A DNA stretch of 64,000 nucleotides from positions 1-64,000 of the forward strand of contig JAUCBJ010008112.1 in assembly GCA_032718475.1 (NCBI GenBank), read 5' to 3'. Each line of letters starts with the position of its first letter. The stretch's first letter is position 1. The position numbers and the translations under genes are program-made. This DNA comes from Nemertoderma westbladi. Taxonomy: Eukaryota > Xenacoelomorpha > Nemertodermatida > Nemertodermatidae. Shown piece after piece: positions 1 to 11,900 of this stretch. The notes under the pieces are model-generated. The model had not been told where the DNA came from and made no database searches. It saw only the letters and a program-made list of their open reading frames with translations.

Positions 1-479
1 GAATAATACCGGTCCGTCACTATATAACGTGCACCCTTCTCGGCTGAATAAACGACATGAACAGTACCAACCTGTTGTGCATGGGGGTGGGGGTCAGTGG
101 GATTGGGGTTCTAGACTGACGAACGAAACGATAGTAGGGCCTACATGTATTTAATATTTTTAATTAGGGATGAATATTAATTCAATTAACTGAATCATTT
201 CAATGTTTTTGTTCAAACATTTAAACAATTTCACAAGGGGGTGGGGGTTTATTAGGAAACTTAAAAAACAAGCTGTAAATTACTTAATGAGTTATTATGT
301 TAATTACTATGATATTTACATTATTCATACATCAGAAAAACTTATTATTTTAATTCGAATTTAAACAACATAAGCTCCGGATTGGCTCCGGGTTAATTTG
401 CCCGGAGTCGGAACCAGAGCCGGAACTAGAAAATTGGCCCGGAGCTCCGGATTTCCGGAGCCGGAGCTCTGTCGCATCC
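1..479. other. Left edge, no gene seen
   Basis: AT-rich intronic sequence upstream of the PKA exons. No exon is recognisable. A short run around 374-470 is built from repeated GGAGC/CTCCGG words, giving an internally palindromic GC-rich patch directly before the minisatellite; it may be a degenerate repeat end. Confidence 0.5.
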
Positions 480-3400
480 CTAGTGTACTGTGGAAGATCA
501 CCCATTGGTGGTGAACAGGCATTCCTTTAGGAAACGAGTGGAAGGGTTTACTGGGGAAGATCACCCATGGTGGTGAACAGGCATTCCTTTAGGAAACAGA
601 GTGGAAGGGTTTACTGTGGAAGATCACCCATGGTGGTGAACAGGCATTCCTTTAGGAAACAGAGTGGAAGGGTTTATTGTGGAAGATCACCCATGTGTGG
701 TGAACAGGCATTCCTTTAGGAAACAGAGTGGAAGGGTTTACTGTGGAAGATCACCCATTGTGGTGAACAGGCATTCCTTTAGGAAACAGGTGGAAGGGTT
801 TACTGGGGAAGATCACCCATTGTGGTGAACAGGCATTCCTTTAGGAAACAGAGTGGAAGGGTTTACTGAGGAAGATCACCCATGGTGGTGAACAGGCATT
901 CCTTTAGGAAACGAGAGTGGATGGGTTTACTGTAGAAGATCACCCATGGTGGTGAACAGGCATTCCTTTAGGAAACAGGAGTGGAAGGGTTTACTGTGGA
1001 AGATCACCCATGGCGGTGAACAGGCATTCCTTTAGGAAACAGAGTGGAAGGGTTTACTGTAGAAGATCACCCATGGTGGTGAACAGGCATTCCTTTAGGA
1101 AACAGAGTGGAAGGGTTTAGTGTGGAAGATCACCCATGGTGGTGGACAGGCATTCCTTTAGGAAACAGAGTGGAAGGGTTTACTGTGGTAGATCACCCAT
1201 GGTGGTGAACAGGCATTCCTTTAGGAAACAGAGTGGAAGGGTTTACTGTGGTAGATCACCCATGGTGTTGAACAGGCATTCCTTTAGGAAACAGAGTGGA
1301 AGGGTTTACCGAGGAAGATCACCCATGGTGATGAACAGGCGTTCCTTTAGGAAAGACAGTGGAAGGGTTTACTGTGGTAGATCACCCATGGTGGTGAACA
1401 GGCATTCTTTTGGGAAACAATGTGGAACGGGTTTACTGTCGAAGATCACCCATGGTGGTGAACACTGAACAGGCATTCCTTTAGGAAACAGAGTGGAAGG
1501 GTTTACTATGGAAAATCTCTCGTGGTGGTGAACAGGCATTCTTTCGGGAAACAGAGTGGGAGGGTTTACTGTGGAAGAGCACCCATGGTGGTGAGCAGGC
1601 AATCCTTTAGGAAACAGAGTGGAAGGGTTTACTGTGGAAGATCACACGTGGTGATGAACAGTCATTCCTTTAGGAAATAGAGTGGAAGGGTTTACTGTGG
1701 AAGTTCACCCATGGTGATGAACAAGTATTCCTTTGGGAGACAGAATGGAAGGGTTTATTGTGGAAGATCACCCATGGTGGTGTGGTGAACAGGCATTCCT
1801 TTAGGAAACAGAGTGGAAGGGTTTACTGGGGAAGATCACCCATGGTGGTGTGGTGAACAGGCATTCCTTTAGGAAACAGAGTGGAAGGGTTTACTGTAGA
1901 AGATCACCCATGGTGGTGAACAGGCATTCCTTTAGGAAACAGAGTGGAAGGGTTTACTGTGGAAGATCACCCATGGTGGTGAACAGGCATTTCTTTAGGA
2001 AACAGTAGTGGAAGGGTTTACTGTGGAAGATCACCCATGGTGGTGAACAGGCATTCCTTTAGGAAACAGGAGTGGAAGGGTTTACTGTGGAAGATCACCC
2101 ATGGTGGTGAACAGGCATTCCTTTAGGAAACGAGTGGAGGTGGAAGGGTTTACTGTGGAAGATCACCCATGGTGGGTGAACAGGCATTCCTTTAGGAAAC
2201 AGAGTGGAAGGGTTTACTGGGGAAGATCACCCATGGTGGTGAACAGGCATTCCTTTAGGAAACAGAGTGGAAGGGTTTACTGTGGAAGATCACCCATGGT
2301 GGTGAACAGGCATTCCTTTAGGAAACAGAGTGGAAGGGTTTACTGTGGAAGATCACCCATGGTGGTGAACAGGCATTCCTTTAGGAAACAGAGTGGAAGG
2401 GTTTACTGTAGAAGATCACCCATGGTGGTGAACAGGCATTCCTTTGGGAAACAGAGTGGAAGGGTTTACTGTGGAAGATCACCCATGGTGGTGAACAGGC
2501 ATTCCTTTAGGAAACAGAGTGGAAGGGTTTACCGAGGAAGATCACCCATGGTGGTGAACAGGCATTCCTTTAGGAAACACAGTGGAAGGGTTTACTGTGG
2601 TAGATCACCCATGGTGGTGAACAGGCATTCCTTTAGGAAACCGAGTGGAAGGGTTTACTGTGGAAGATCACCCATGGTGGTGAACAGGCATTCCTTTAGG
2701 AAACAGAGTGGAAGGGTTTACTGTGGTAGATCACCCATGGTGTTGAACAGGCATTCCTTTAGGAAACAGAGTGGAAGGGTTTACTGTGGTAGATCACCCA
2801 TGGTGTTGAACAGGCATTCCTTTCGGAAACAGAGTGGAAGGGTTTACCGAGGAAGATCACCCATGGTGATGAACAGGCATTCCTTTAGGAAAGACAGTGG
2901 AAGGGTTTACTGTGGTAGATCACCCATGGTGGTGAACAGGCATTCTTTTGGGAAACAATGTGGAACGGGTTTACTGTCGAAGATCACCCATGGTGGTGAA
3001 CATTGAACAGGTATTCCTTTAGGAAACAGAGTGGAAGGGTTTACTATGGAAAATCTCCCGTGGTGGTGAACAGGCATTCTTTCGGGAAACAGAGTGGAAG
3101 GGTTTACTGTGGAAGAGCACCCATGGTCGTGAGCAGGCATTCCTTTAGGAAACAGAGTGGAAGGGTTTCCTGTGGAAGATCACCCATGGTGATGAACAGT
3201 CATTCCTTTAGGAAATAGATGGAAGGGTTTACTGTGGAAGTTCACCCATGGTGATGAACAGGTATTCCTTTGGGAGACATAGTGGAAGGGTTTATTGTGG
3301 AAGATCACCCATGGTGGTGTGGTGAACAGGCATTCCTTTAGGAAACGAGTGGAAGGGTTTACTGGGGAAGATCACCCATGGTGGTGTGGTGAACAGGCAT

Positions 3401-4190
3401 TCCTTTAGGAAACAGAGTGGAAGGGTTTACTGGGGAAGATCACCCATGTGTGGTGAACAGGCATTCATTTAGGAAACAGTGGAAGGGTTTACTGGGGAAG
3501 ATCACCCATTGTGGTGAACAGGCATTCCTTTAGGAAACAGAGTGGAAGGGTTTACTGTGGAAGATCACCCATGGTGGTGAACAGGCATTCCTTTAGGAAA
3601 CAGAGTGGAAGGGTTTACTGTGGAAGATCACCCATGGTGGTGAACAGGCATTCCTTTAGGAAACAGAGTGGAAGGGTTTACTGTGGAAGATCACCCATGT
3701 GTGGTGAACAGGCATTCCTTTAGGAAACAGAGTGGAAGGGTTTACTGTGGAAGATCACCCATGGTGTTGGTGAACAGGCATTCCTTTAGGAAACAGAGTG
3801 GAAGGGTTTACTGTGGAAGATCACCCATGTGTGGTGAACAGGCATTCCTTTAGGAAACAGAGTGGAAGGGTTTACTGTGGAAGATCACCCATGGTGGTGA
3901 ACAGGCATTATTTTGGGAAACAGAGTAGAAGGGTTTACTGTGGAAGATCACCCATGGTGGTGAACAGGCATTCCTTTAGGAAACAGAGTGGAAGGGTTTA
4001 CTGTGGAAGATCACCCATGGTGGTGAACAGGCATTCCTTTAGGAACAGAGTGGAAGTGGTTTACTGTGGAAGATCACCCAAGGTGTTGAACAGGCATTCC
4101 TTTAGGAAACAGAGTGGAAGGGTTTACTGTGTAAGATCACTCATGGTAGTGAACAGGTATTCCTTTCGAAGTCGAAGGATTTATTGTCAG
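480..4190 (+). repeat. 63-bp minisatellite array (about 58 units)
   Basis: Tandem copies of a 63-bp unit running from a GTGGTGAACAGGCATTCC word to GGAAGATCACCC. Most units are near-identical; variants include ACAGAGTGG/ACGAGTGG and GTAGATC/GAAGATC. Because 63 is divisible by three, a run of perfect units stays open and encodes a 21-residue repeat beginning MVVNRHSFRK, for example 301 codons at 2101-3006. Indels break the frame every few hundred bases, so this is not taken as a gene. A block near 1260-1760 recurs near 2800-3300 (marker TGTGGAACGG at 1421 and 2959), giving a higher-order period of about 1538 bp. The array lies in the PKA intron, about 70 bp before the 4258 exon. Confidence 0.95.
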
Positions 4191-4257
4191 AAATGTATAA
4201 ATTATTTATATTATTTTCTTCAGAAAAACTTTATTTCTCATCATATAATTTTTCCAG

Positions 4258-4422
4258 GTTCGATTCCCGTCTCATTTCACCGCCGATCTCAAAGAGTTGC
4301 TTCGCAGTCTCCTCCAGGTCGACCTCACCAAGCGCTTCGGCAATCTTAAGAACGGCGTCAATGACATCAAAAACCACAAATGGTTCCAAACCATTGATTG
4401 GATCAGTATCTATCAGAAGAAG
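4258..4422 (+). CDS. PRKACA-like: PKA catalytic subunit, penultimate coding exon
   Basis: A 165-bp exon encoding 55 residues of the C-lobe of cAMP-dependent protein kinase catalytic subunit. It begins VRFPSHF and contains [13 protein letters not shown] and [11 protein letters not shown], hallmark PKA-C sequence just after the kinase core. The exon is bounded by a pyrimidine-rich acceptor (TTTTTCCAG) and a GTGAGT donor, is phase 0 at both ends, and has the same length as the corresponding vertebrate exon as I know it. PKA-C phosphorylates Ser/Thr substrates when cAMP releases it from regulatory subunits. Earlier exons, including the catalytic loop, lie outside the window. Very confident on family; a related AGC kinase is unlikely given this identity. 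Confidence 0.96.
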
Positions 4423-5504
4423 GTGAGTTATAGTTAATAAAGATCAATACCATGATGTTCTATACAAAAATACTAAATGTATCGATCTGTGATTACATTA
4501 TTAATTAAAATGGAACGGCTCAAACTATTACAACTTGATGAAATAGTTTATGGAACTATTGTCATATTTAAAATAAACCATAGCGTACATTATATTTGAA
4601 CTACTATAAATTCCGTATGTAAGATTCTTGTGGGGCGAGCCATGAAGTTAGTTAGCGGAGCCTTAACGAACTGACACTGTTAAGGGTGTGGGTTAATTTT
4701 TGTCTTTGTCGTTGTCGTCGTCGTTACGATTTTGACATGCTAATAACTTTGTCGGATTTAAGGCTGTCGAGTAGAAACCACGTGGCATCAATATGACCAA
4801 AAGTTGAGATTTTTAGAGACTTTCACACACCATCAGTTCAACAGTTTCCCGCTAGAGGACTACATGTCTAAACATTAAATATCCGCCCATTACTTTGATT
4901 TTAATCTGTCCAAGCTGAAACTATAGATATATATTATACCATTATCAGCTGTGTCTTTAAACTGAGGCTAATCCGAAGGCAGTTAGTCCCGCTGCCACCA
5001 TTACGGCAACCGAACACATCCCCCTATGGGATTCCTTATATGACATGCATTGTGTTTTATCATCGTATAATCTCTTTGTAAACCCACATTTTAGAATATA
5101 TAATTAATTGCATTTCTTGTTTTTATTTAATAAATACCGGCTTGTCCGTGCTTGCTACTGGTAAAATATAGTTCAGTCGCGACATATTGATTGATATCTT
5201 AAAAGTGCCACTAACAATTATTTATCTTACAGTCCCATATAGCGAGCTGTATTATAGTGTACATTATAAACATAACTACGACATTATTACCAATTCCCTG
5301 TTCTATTTGAACAAATTTACATTCCTTTGTATTTCATATTCATAAAATTGCCTATCTGTTTGTCTCTTATTGACACAAGTTTCAGGATATAAGATCGCTC
5401 TTTAAATCCCGACGGGAGAAAAACTTAATGTTTTTTTCTTCATGTGATTTACATTTTTTCCAGAGAAAAGGTGCAGCGAAACCGTATAGCACATGGGACA
5501 TTTT

Positions 5505-6115
5505 TATGTACCGGAATACTGCAGGCCAGTACACGTACGTGGGGACTTCGCGCAGCACCAAGTCCAGATGAGCCTTTGCGTAGAGGTACAATTAGTGAAC
5601 CTAGTCATTCGCCCCCTAGCGGCAGACATAGGAACTGTAAAAGTCTGTCTGTCAGCAGAATTTATTTATTCAGCAATGCCCATAGGTTACTCCTACCAAA
5701 TTGCAGATTAATCTGATGGTTGGTTCTAGAATTTTTTGTAAATTTATTTGGTTGAGTGATTAATACCAGTACTTCATGTTATTTCGTTGTGCGAGCGCCC
5801 TGGTCACTAAGTATAGGCGCTATATAAATAACATATTATTATAATTACAGCTACTTTTACGTTTATGTCAATTCGCCCCCTAGCGACAGACAGATTAAAT
5901 ACACAAGTCTGTCTCTCTGTAAAATTTTTAAATTTTTGTTAGACTACATGTGTACCAAGTTTAGTTCCATTTCATCCGAGATTGACTGATTTATTAGCGT
6001 TCAAAAATTTACAATGACGACGACGACAGACGGGTCCAATAATTATACCCGTTGGCTAAGGCTCACCTGGACTTACGTGGCTAGCCCCACAAACGACAGT
6101 CAGTGGCATCATGGA
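5505..6115 (+). repeat. Dispersed repeat family, two adjacent related segments
   Basis: Contains CGCCCCCTAGCG and CTACATGTGTACCAAGTTTA words and ends near TAGCCCCACAAA. Related copies occur at 56395-56665 (+), at 57340-57775 (-) and, more diverged, at about 4629-4860 (-), several ending in GCTCGCCCCACAA. The 5505-5720 part matches 57580-57775 in inverse orientation, and the 5870-6060 part matches 57380-57530 in inverse orientation. No coding capacity is evident, so this is probably a non-autonomous element. Confidence 0.7.
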
Positions 6116-6694
6116 ATAGGCTTCTACCTTCTACAGTAATTAATAGTAATCTGTGTAATTTTATCAAACTGTCATTCATCAGACAATCACAGAATCATAC
6201 TACTGGTTTATTTTATAGTGAATTACTCTTGCTTGTTAATTTATATTGGCCTAGCTAGCTGGTGTTCGGCAGGGAAAAAAGTTTTTTTATTTCTCGTGTA
6301 ATTAATTAGTTATATCCTGCTTGGTCAACCAACTGGTTTTCAGGACTCGCTGATATCAATCAGCACGTATTTCATAAAACCGTATCTCTTAAAAATTCAT
6401 AAATATTTGTTCTTTCAACCGGAAACACTTCAGCTACGATATCGGAACTAAGGATTCATTGGGATGGGAGGCGGCGGTGGGGGTGCGGGGGGGGGGGGGG
6501 GGTGTGGTAGTATTATTGTAAGGGGCTGTAATCAGAAATATACCCATTTATTTATTGTTGTTATTAATTAATTGCTATTACTCCTTTCCATTTTTAGCTG
6601 ATTTTCTATTGTAGTTTTGCTTTGCGCAGCTCTCGTATTCACGATATGCCATAATTTTACCTTTTCTTACATTCAAACAATACAAAAATCTGGA

Positions 6695-6855
6695 AGTTAG
6701 GACAATTCCAACCCGGACAATTCCGACCCGGACAATTCCGACCCGGGCATTCCGACGCGAACAATTCCGACCCACTCAGAGATCGAATTAAATTTTCATG
6801 GTCGGAATTGTCCGGGTCGGAATTTTTCTAGGTCGGAATTGTCCGGATCCAACTA
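6695..6855 (-). repeat. 15-bp repeat array, left inverted block
   Basis: Copies of a 15-bp unit, GGACAATTCCGACCC on the + strand, followed by a core of about 30 bp (ACTCAGAGATCGAATTAAAT) and then the same unit in the opposite orientation. The core and unit reappear inverted at 7198-7260, so this block and the next look like the arms of one fold-back element in the PKA intron. Confidence 0.85.
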
Positions 6856-7197
6856 AAAAAAATAATTAATATAAATTACCGGTAATAAATAACATAAAAT
6901 ATGTGTTCTAGAACACTAATATTTTTCTTAATTAATAGCTAATATATTTTAGAACATTTTAAAAAAAGTAGCAAAAACTAGTTTTAAAATTTTGGTGGGG
7001 GGTGTGCCCAAAACACACTACTAGTACCGATACGGAATTTATTCAATTCGAAAAATACTATTCAACTATAAAATTACATAGCAAACATGTGTAGAACGAA
7101 GAATATCCATGCACACAGCAATCTTACGTTGAATAATAAAACAATATAATGTTACATGGAATTTTTATTTATTATTATTATTTTTATTTAATTATTT

Positions 7198-7500
7198 GGG
7201 TCGGAATTGTCCTATGCCGACCCGGACAATTCCGACCCAAGAAAATTTCATTTGATCTCTGAATGGGTCGGAATTGTCCGGGTCGCAATTTTCCGGGTCG
7301 GAATTGTCCGTGTCGGAATTGCCCGGGTCGGAATTGCCCTGGTCGGAATTGTCCGGGTCGGAATTGTCCGGGTCGCAATTTCCGGGTCGGAATTGTCCGG
7401 GTCGGAATTGTCCGTGTCGGAATTGTCCGGATCGCAATTGTCCGGATCGCAATTGTCCGGATCGCAATTGTCCGGATCGCAATTGTCCGGGTCGCAATTC
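7198..7500 (+). repeat. 15-bp repeat array, right block (about 18 units)
   Basis: Mostly GGGTCGGAATTGTCC units (15 bp), with GGATCGCAATTGTCC variants at the distal end. It begins with an oppositely oriented unit and a core (AAATTTCATTTGATCTCTGA) matching the 6780 core in reverse complement. The 15-bp period keeps all three frames open on both strands, so the Pro/Gly/Asp-rich reading frames here are artefacts. Confidence 0.9.
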
Positions 7501-7617
7501 TCCGTACACCAAAAATCTGCCCGCTTAGTGTGTTTCAAGGTTCAATTATTTTAGTACCCAAAGTTTACCAATATGCCCATTATTTACCACCAAGCACTTT
7601 ACACGTTATCTCCCTAG

Positions 7618-7743
7618 GTTGAACCCCCGTTTGTACCGAAGACCAAAGGGCCCGGCGACTCATCCAACTTCGACGACTACGAGGAAGAAGATCTCAGGAT
7701 CTCGTCAAGCGAGAAATGCCCCCGAGAGTTTGGCGATTTCTAG
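7618..7743 (+). CDS. PRKACA-like: PKA catalytic subunit, terminal coding exon
   Basis: Forty-one codons plus TAG encoding the PKA-C C-terminal tail. It starts VEPPFVPK, has the acidic cluster [13 protein letters not shown], and ends EFGDF. The phase-0 junction with the 4258-4422 exon rebuilds the IYQKK/VEPPF boundary expected of PKA-C, and 41 residues equals the length of this tail in vertebrates. The terminal F-x-x-F is the hydrophobic motif that docks into the N-lobe pocket in AGC kinases. A Ser in RISSSE sits where the C-tail autophosphorylation Ser lies. The acceptor is CTCCCTAG. Stop at 7741-7743. Confidence 0.97.
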   Translation, partial: VEPPFVPKTKGPGDSSNFDDYEEEDLRISSSEKCPREFGDF

Positions 7744-10700
7744 ACGTCGGGAGGCTTCCGCAGGGACTCAACACGAGGCGCGACACTATTGGACGCTGAC
7801 CTATGTAGACCCACCCCATGGAACAGTGTTGCCTAGTAACGCGCGTGGTCCTTCGGTCACGCGATCCTCATACCCCAGGTGTAGTCTGTCACTTATAATA
7901 GTTGAGTCTATATCGATATAGTTTGATAACCATTTAGTTTATATTTTGTATTATAAATATATTATTATGTGACAATGCGTTCGACTAATAATATAGCTAT
8001 ACATACTAATGTTTGTTATATGCGAGCTGCTTTATATATCTCGTGTGTGCCCAATATACTGTAGACTGTAGATCTAGTTCTCTAAATATTGATAGATACA
8101 TTTTTCGTGCCTCTATATTTAATTCAGTCCGTTATCAACTAGTAATGAGTTTCATCATTATTTTATATACAATCTGATATTATTATAGTGCTAATTGCTT
8201 CCTAAATTATTATTCTAGTATATCTAAAACATGTGTGGCTCGCACCTTCTTTCTACCGTGCGATCTCTTTATCCCTCTAAAACCGACAATCGCGTGGCTG
8301 TTTTCTGTCTGCTATATTTTTGTTTACTTTTAAGCGAGTTATATTTCTTTACGCTCGTTTGTATGTATTCCAAACACATAGGTTGACGTGTTGAAATTAA
8401 TTTCGTATTTTGGAACAATCGGATTTTATGTTAATTTTTTACATTTTATGATTTTGTGGCAAATGTATACTGATGGGACACAGAATATTCTGACACTAAA
8501 CGAAATGTTTCAACCTCTCATTGAATATCAGAATAAGTTATGGATAACCGTCTAACACAGATTTCTGCAGGAAATGTCACTCTCTTCGCTCGTTCATGTA
8601 AATATTCGCACTCCAGATAATAAACCTTACTTTACACTATAATGAATAGTTAATTGTTTATATAAATATATTGCGTGTACATTCAGTTTGAGCTGATGAA
8701 TATATTTGCCGAATATTAAACTGCGGATATGTAAATATTTTGAAATAATATATAACAGAACAACCTTATTACCTTATACGTACAACCTTATACATAATCC
8801 TATTTCAAACAGGGTCAATCGATAATATTCCAGGGTCTAAAACATAATTCACGAGTTAAAGCGTTTTTATTAATTCAACGATTTTTTCCGGATCGTTTTA
8901 TTGCAGACTGTCCTTTGATAACTCGAATAATAATATTTAAATGAAAGCTCTATGGGGTCGTAGTGAATTGTTTTCAATATCGCATCAAACGTATAACAAT
9001 ATCGACACGCATGGGTGTGAATTATTAGATGTACATAATATATTATTAACTTATGTGCTTAGTCCATTATTTATTGTGCCGTTTCTAATTGCGAAACGTT
9101 ATTTTTCGTCTGTCAGTGTTACAGTAGAAATTCTTTGTTATGTTTTTTGGTTATTTAAAACGAGGTCTCTGTTTTTTCTACTTTTAGGGATGTGGACTGA
9201 TTGATAGCTTTGTATTTGAATCGCTTCGCTTTAATTTAAAAAATACACAAATTTTATTGGTCGTTTTATCGCAGATGAAAAAAAGCTAAATTATAAAAAA
9301 TTAAATACAACCCTGATGATGTAAGATTGTCACTTTTGGTGACAATTTGAAGTTATACAATTTTTAGTAAATCGGCCAGCCATACAAATATTAAAAAATT
9401 TACCTAACAAAAAATGTAGCAAACTAAAATCAATTTAAATTACTATTTTTCATGTTCTCTGATAGTAAACTATAGTCTCAAACTAGAGATACGACAATGA
9501 TATAGTTTAAATTGTAAAAATAAACATTATGTTAGATACTTATTAATTAATAAATATGTCGGTAATAAAGATAATTTATATATATCAATTAATAATAATC
9601 TAACATTTAAGATGTTATAAAAATAATTCATTATTTGTATCTTAAATATATTGGTAGTCATTTCATTAATCAGTGCATGTTTATACTTTATTTTCACTGG
9701 TTGTGTTTCAATAACAGGGATGTGTCTGGGTGTAGTATCATCATGTTTGTTATAATTTAATTAATTACTGTCAGTTATAATTGATCAATACTAGAGAGAC
9801 ACTGTGAGACGCCTTTTTTCACCATCTGTAATTTTGTAATTGGTGCAATAGTTAAGCATTTTTTGGTTATATTAGCGCTCACACCCATAGTATATAGTTA
9901 CTCGCGCACCTAACTCACAACTGCTTTTATTGAATTACGTTTGCTATTTTGTTGGTTGTGGGACCGGTTTTCAGTTTGTTAGCTCACGTACTTAAATTTG
10001 TTCAATTTGTTAACCACCTGTGTAGCGCTAATAAATTAAATCTCATTTCAAAGTTCTTTTGGCCTCATTTCCGTCTATTTTATTTCAGCGCCACCCATGG
10101 GTCCCCGTGTGTAGGAGGTCTGGTTACAGAAAGTTCAAAATTAATTTCATTTTTAATTTATACTCTAAATACTGGATTGTAAACCTCAATCTACTTTATT
10201 CCCGGTGTTACTGCTGGTTTATGGCAGATGGAAACAAACATACACACTCAGATATATAGATACATACATAGGCCTACAGGTACCAAAACTTTTGATAAGG
10301 TTATGTTATAAAATATTCTATCATTTTTTATCGTAGTAGCTTTCTTTACACTCGCTCTTTACGTTCGTTCTTGTAATAAACCACTCGGATTTCGGATTAG
10401 ATCAAAGTAAAGTATTACTTTATACTCCATATACATATAATAGTTACACCACATAGGGTAGAACCTGCAACCTGCCGTTTGTAGGTTGTTTTATAAGCCA
10501 CATAAATCAATTAAAATTTTGTAATTTTATCGATAGTATATAATGGAGATAAAGTGAGTAAACCAATACAATGGTTGTTAATACGTAATTAATTAATACA
10601 CTAATTTGGCCTTCGGATAAAGAAAATAAGTTCATTTATAATAATGGGTTAGACCCTTTTTAATCTCAACATAACTGTTGCAGAAGTCGTGATATAGCCT

Positions 10701-11094
10701 ACATTGAGATGGACCCGTCATAAGTAATAGACTGATTATCTTAATAAAATAAAATAAAAACGATTGCCCATTTATTGATCTTGCCAATAAGCAGATTTAA
10801 TTAACTAACTGAGGATTCCATATTTAAGTTGTACGGATGAGTGAGTCATACTTTTCCTGCGTTCTGGGCAACTACACATATTGGAAAACAATTACAATCA
10901 CTGGATTCTAATAATTATTATCATGAACTACATACATACCGGTACTGTAGTACTCTCTGTCGATAGTCGATAGTCACCCGATAAACTGAATTGATGCGTT
11001 TTCTCACATTTTATGAATAAACTAGAAAAGCCAGCAAGCTGTTGTAAACGAAACTGCCTAAACTTTAAATCGAAATTTAATATTAAACAAAAAG
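7744..11094. other. PKA 3' UTR and AT-rich intergenic DNA
   Basis: The PKA 3' UTR begins here, but its end was not fixed. The rest is strongly AT-rich with frequent stops in all frames. Reading frames up to about 87 codons (for example 8941-9204) are hydrophobic but have no recognisable domain, splice context or codon signature; I do not call them genes. Confidence 0.6.
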
Positions 11095-11166
11095 ACCTCA
11101 TCCAGGATCGAACCCACCACTTTCCCATCCGCTAAGTCCTGTGCTTTACGTAGTGAGCTAGCAGAG
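11095..11166 (-). repeat. tRNA-like SINE head
   Basis: On the minus strand this reads as a tRNA-derived sequence: an A-box-like TAGCTCACTACG followed about 40 bp later by GGGTTCGATCC, a perfect B box (+ strand GGATCGAACCC at 11105-11115). It is probably the pol III promoter region of a SINE; the tail was not defined. It lies just upstream of the LINE remnant at 11235. Confidence 0.65.
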
Positions 11167-11234
11167 ATAAATCATTGAAATAATCACCAGAACAACAAGT
11201 ATTACATACAAGATTTGTAGCAAAGATTGCTACA

Positions 11235-11900
11235 ATGAACGCACGCACGCTGAAAGCACTTACCAAACAGGGTGACATGGTCGCTCTGGCAATGGAATAT
11301 AACATCGACATCATCTGCATCCAAGAACATCGGATTTGTCATGAAGACACTGCCATGAAGTACAATGACATTGGAAATGGATGGACGTTAGTAACAAGCT
11401 CAGCAGTAAGAAACTGCTAAGAATTATGCTAAGCCCATTTGTACTTAAGACCATAAACAACATCGAATCTATAAATTCCAGGGTTATGATCGCAACATTT
11501 GATGGGAATCCCAAGGCAACAGTTATATGCTGCTACAGTCCAACCAATGCCTCAGAGCCAGAACAAGCAGTCAAGTTTTATGAAGAACTGACTGGACTTA
11601 TTAAGTACATTCCGAAACACAATGTTAAAGTCATTTCTGGTGACCTGAATGCGCAAATTGGCCCAGAAGACATCAAGGGTTACACCTACTGTATAACACC
11701 AGTTCTAACAGAAATGGGTACTTACTTTTAGACCTAATGAAAGAATGTGAATTGATACCAACAAACAACATGGAACCAAAGCACAACTGGATTACATCCT
11801 TATAAACAAAAAGTGGAGAAACAGCATGATCAACTGCGAGGCATACAGCTCGTTCAACCTAATTGGTTCGGACCACAGAATTGTGACTGCAGAGATCAGA
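11235..11900 (+). pseudogene. LINE endonuclease domain, decayed
   Basis: Remnant of an apurinic-type endonuclease of a non-LTR retrotransposon, spread over three frames (11235-11420, 11381-11731, 11826 onward). Motifs remain in order: NIDIICIQEHR (catalytic Glu region), CYSPTNA, VISGDLNAQIG (GD-x-N motif) and LIGSDHRIV (the SDH catalytic motif, near 11860). Frame changes near 11400 and 11730-11820 show that it cannot make one protein. In an intact LINE this domain nicks target DNA to prime reverse transcription. The 5' end appears truncated because the first residues visible already belong to the endonuclease. Confidence 0.85.

Larger units (their letters stand above)
4423..7617 (+). other. 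PKA last intron (3195 bp)
   Basis: Intron between the two PKA exons, GTGAGT at the 5' end and CTCCCTAG at the 3' end. It holds dispersed repeats (4629-4860, 5505-6115), a poly-G tract at about 6488-6502, and inverted arrays of a 15-bp repeat (6695-6855 and 7198-7500). No other exon was recognised inside it. Confidence 0.9.

Noticed and set aside
480-4190. Possible CRISPR array or repeat-protein gene
   Set aside because: The units are directly adjacent with no unique spacers, the DNA is animal, and open frames follow simply from a 63-bp period; frames are broken by indels and exist on both strands.
7184-7622. Several overlapping open frames with Pro/Gly/Asp repeats
   Set aside because: They appear in most frames of both strands because the repeat is 15 bp long; no start or splice context supports a gene.
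8941-9204. 87-codon hydrophobic frame
   Set aside because: Phe/Leu/Val-rich because of AT-rich DNA; no family, signal peptide pattern or flanking exon structure.
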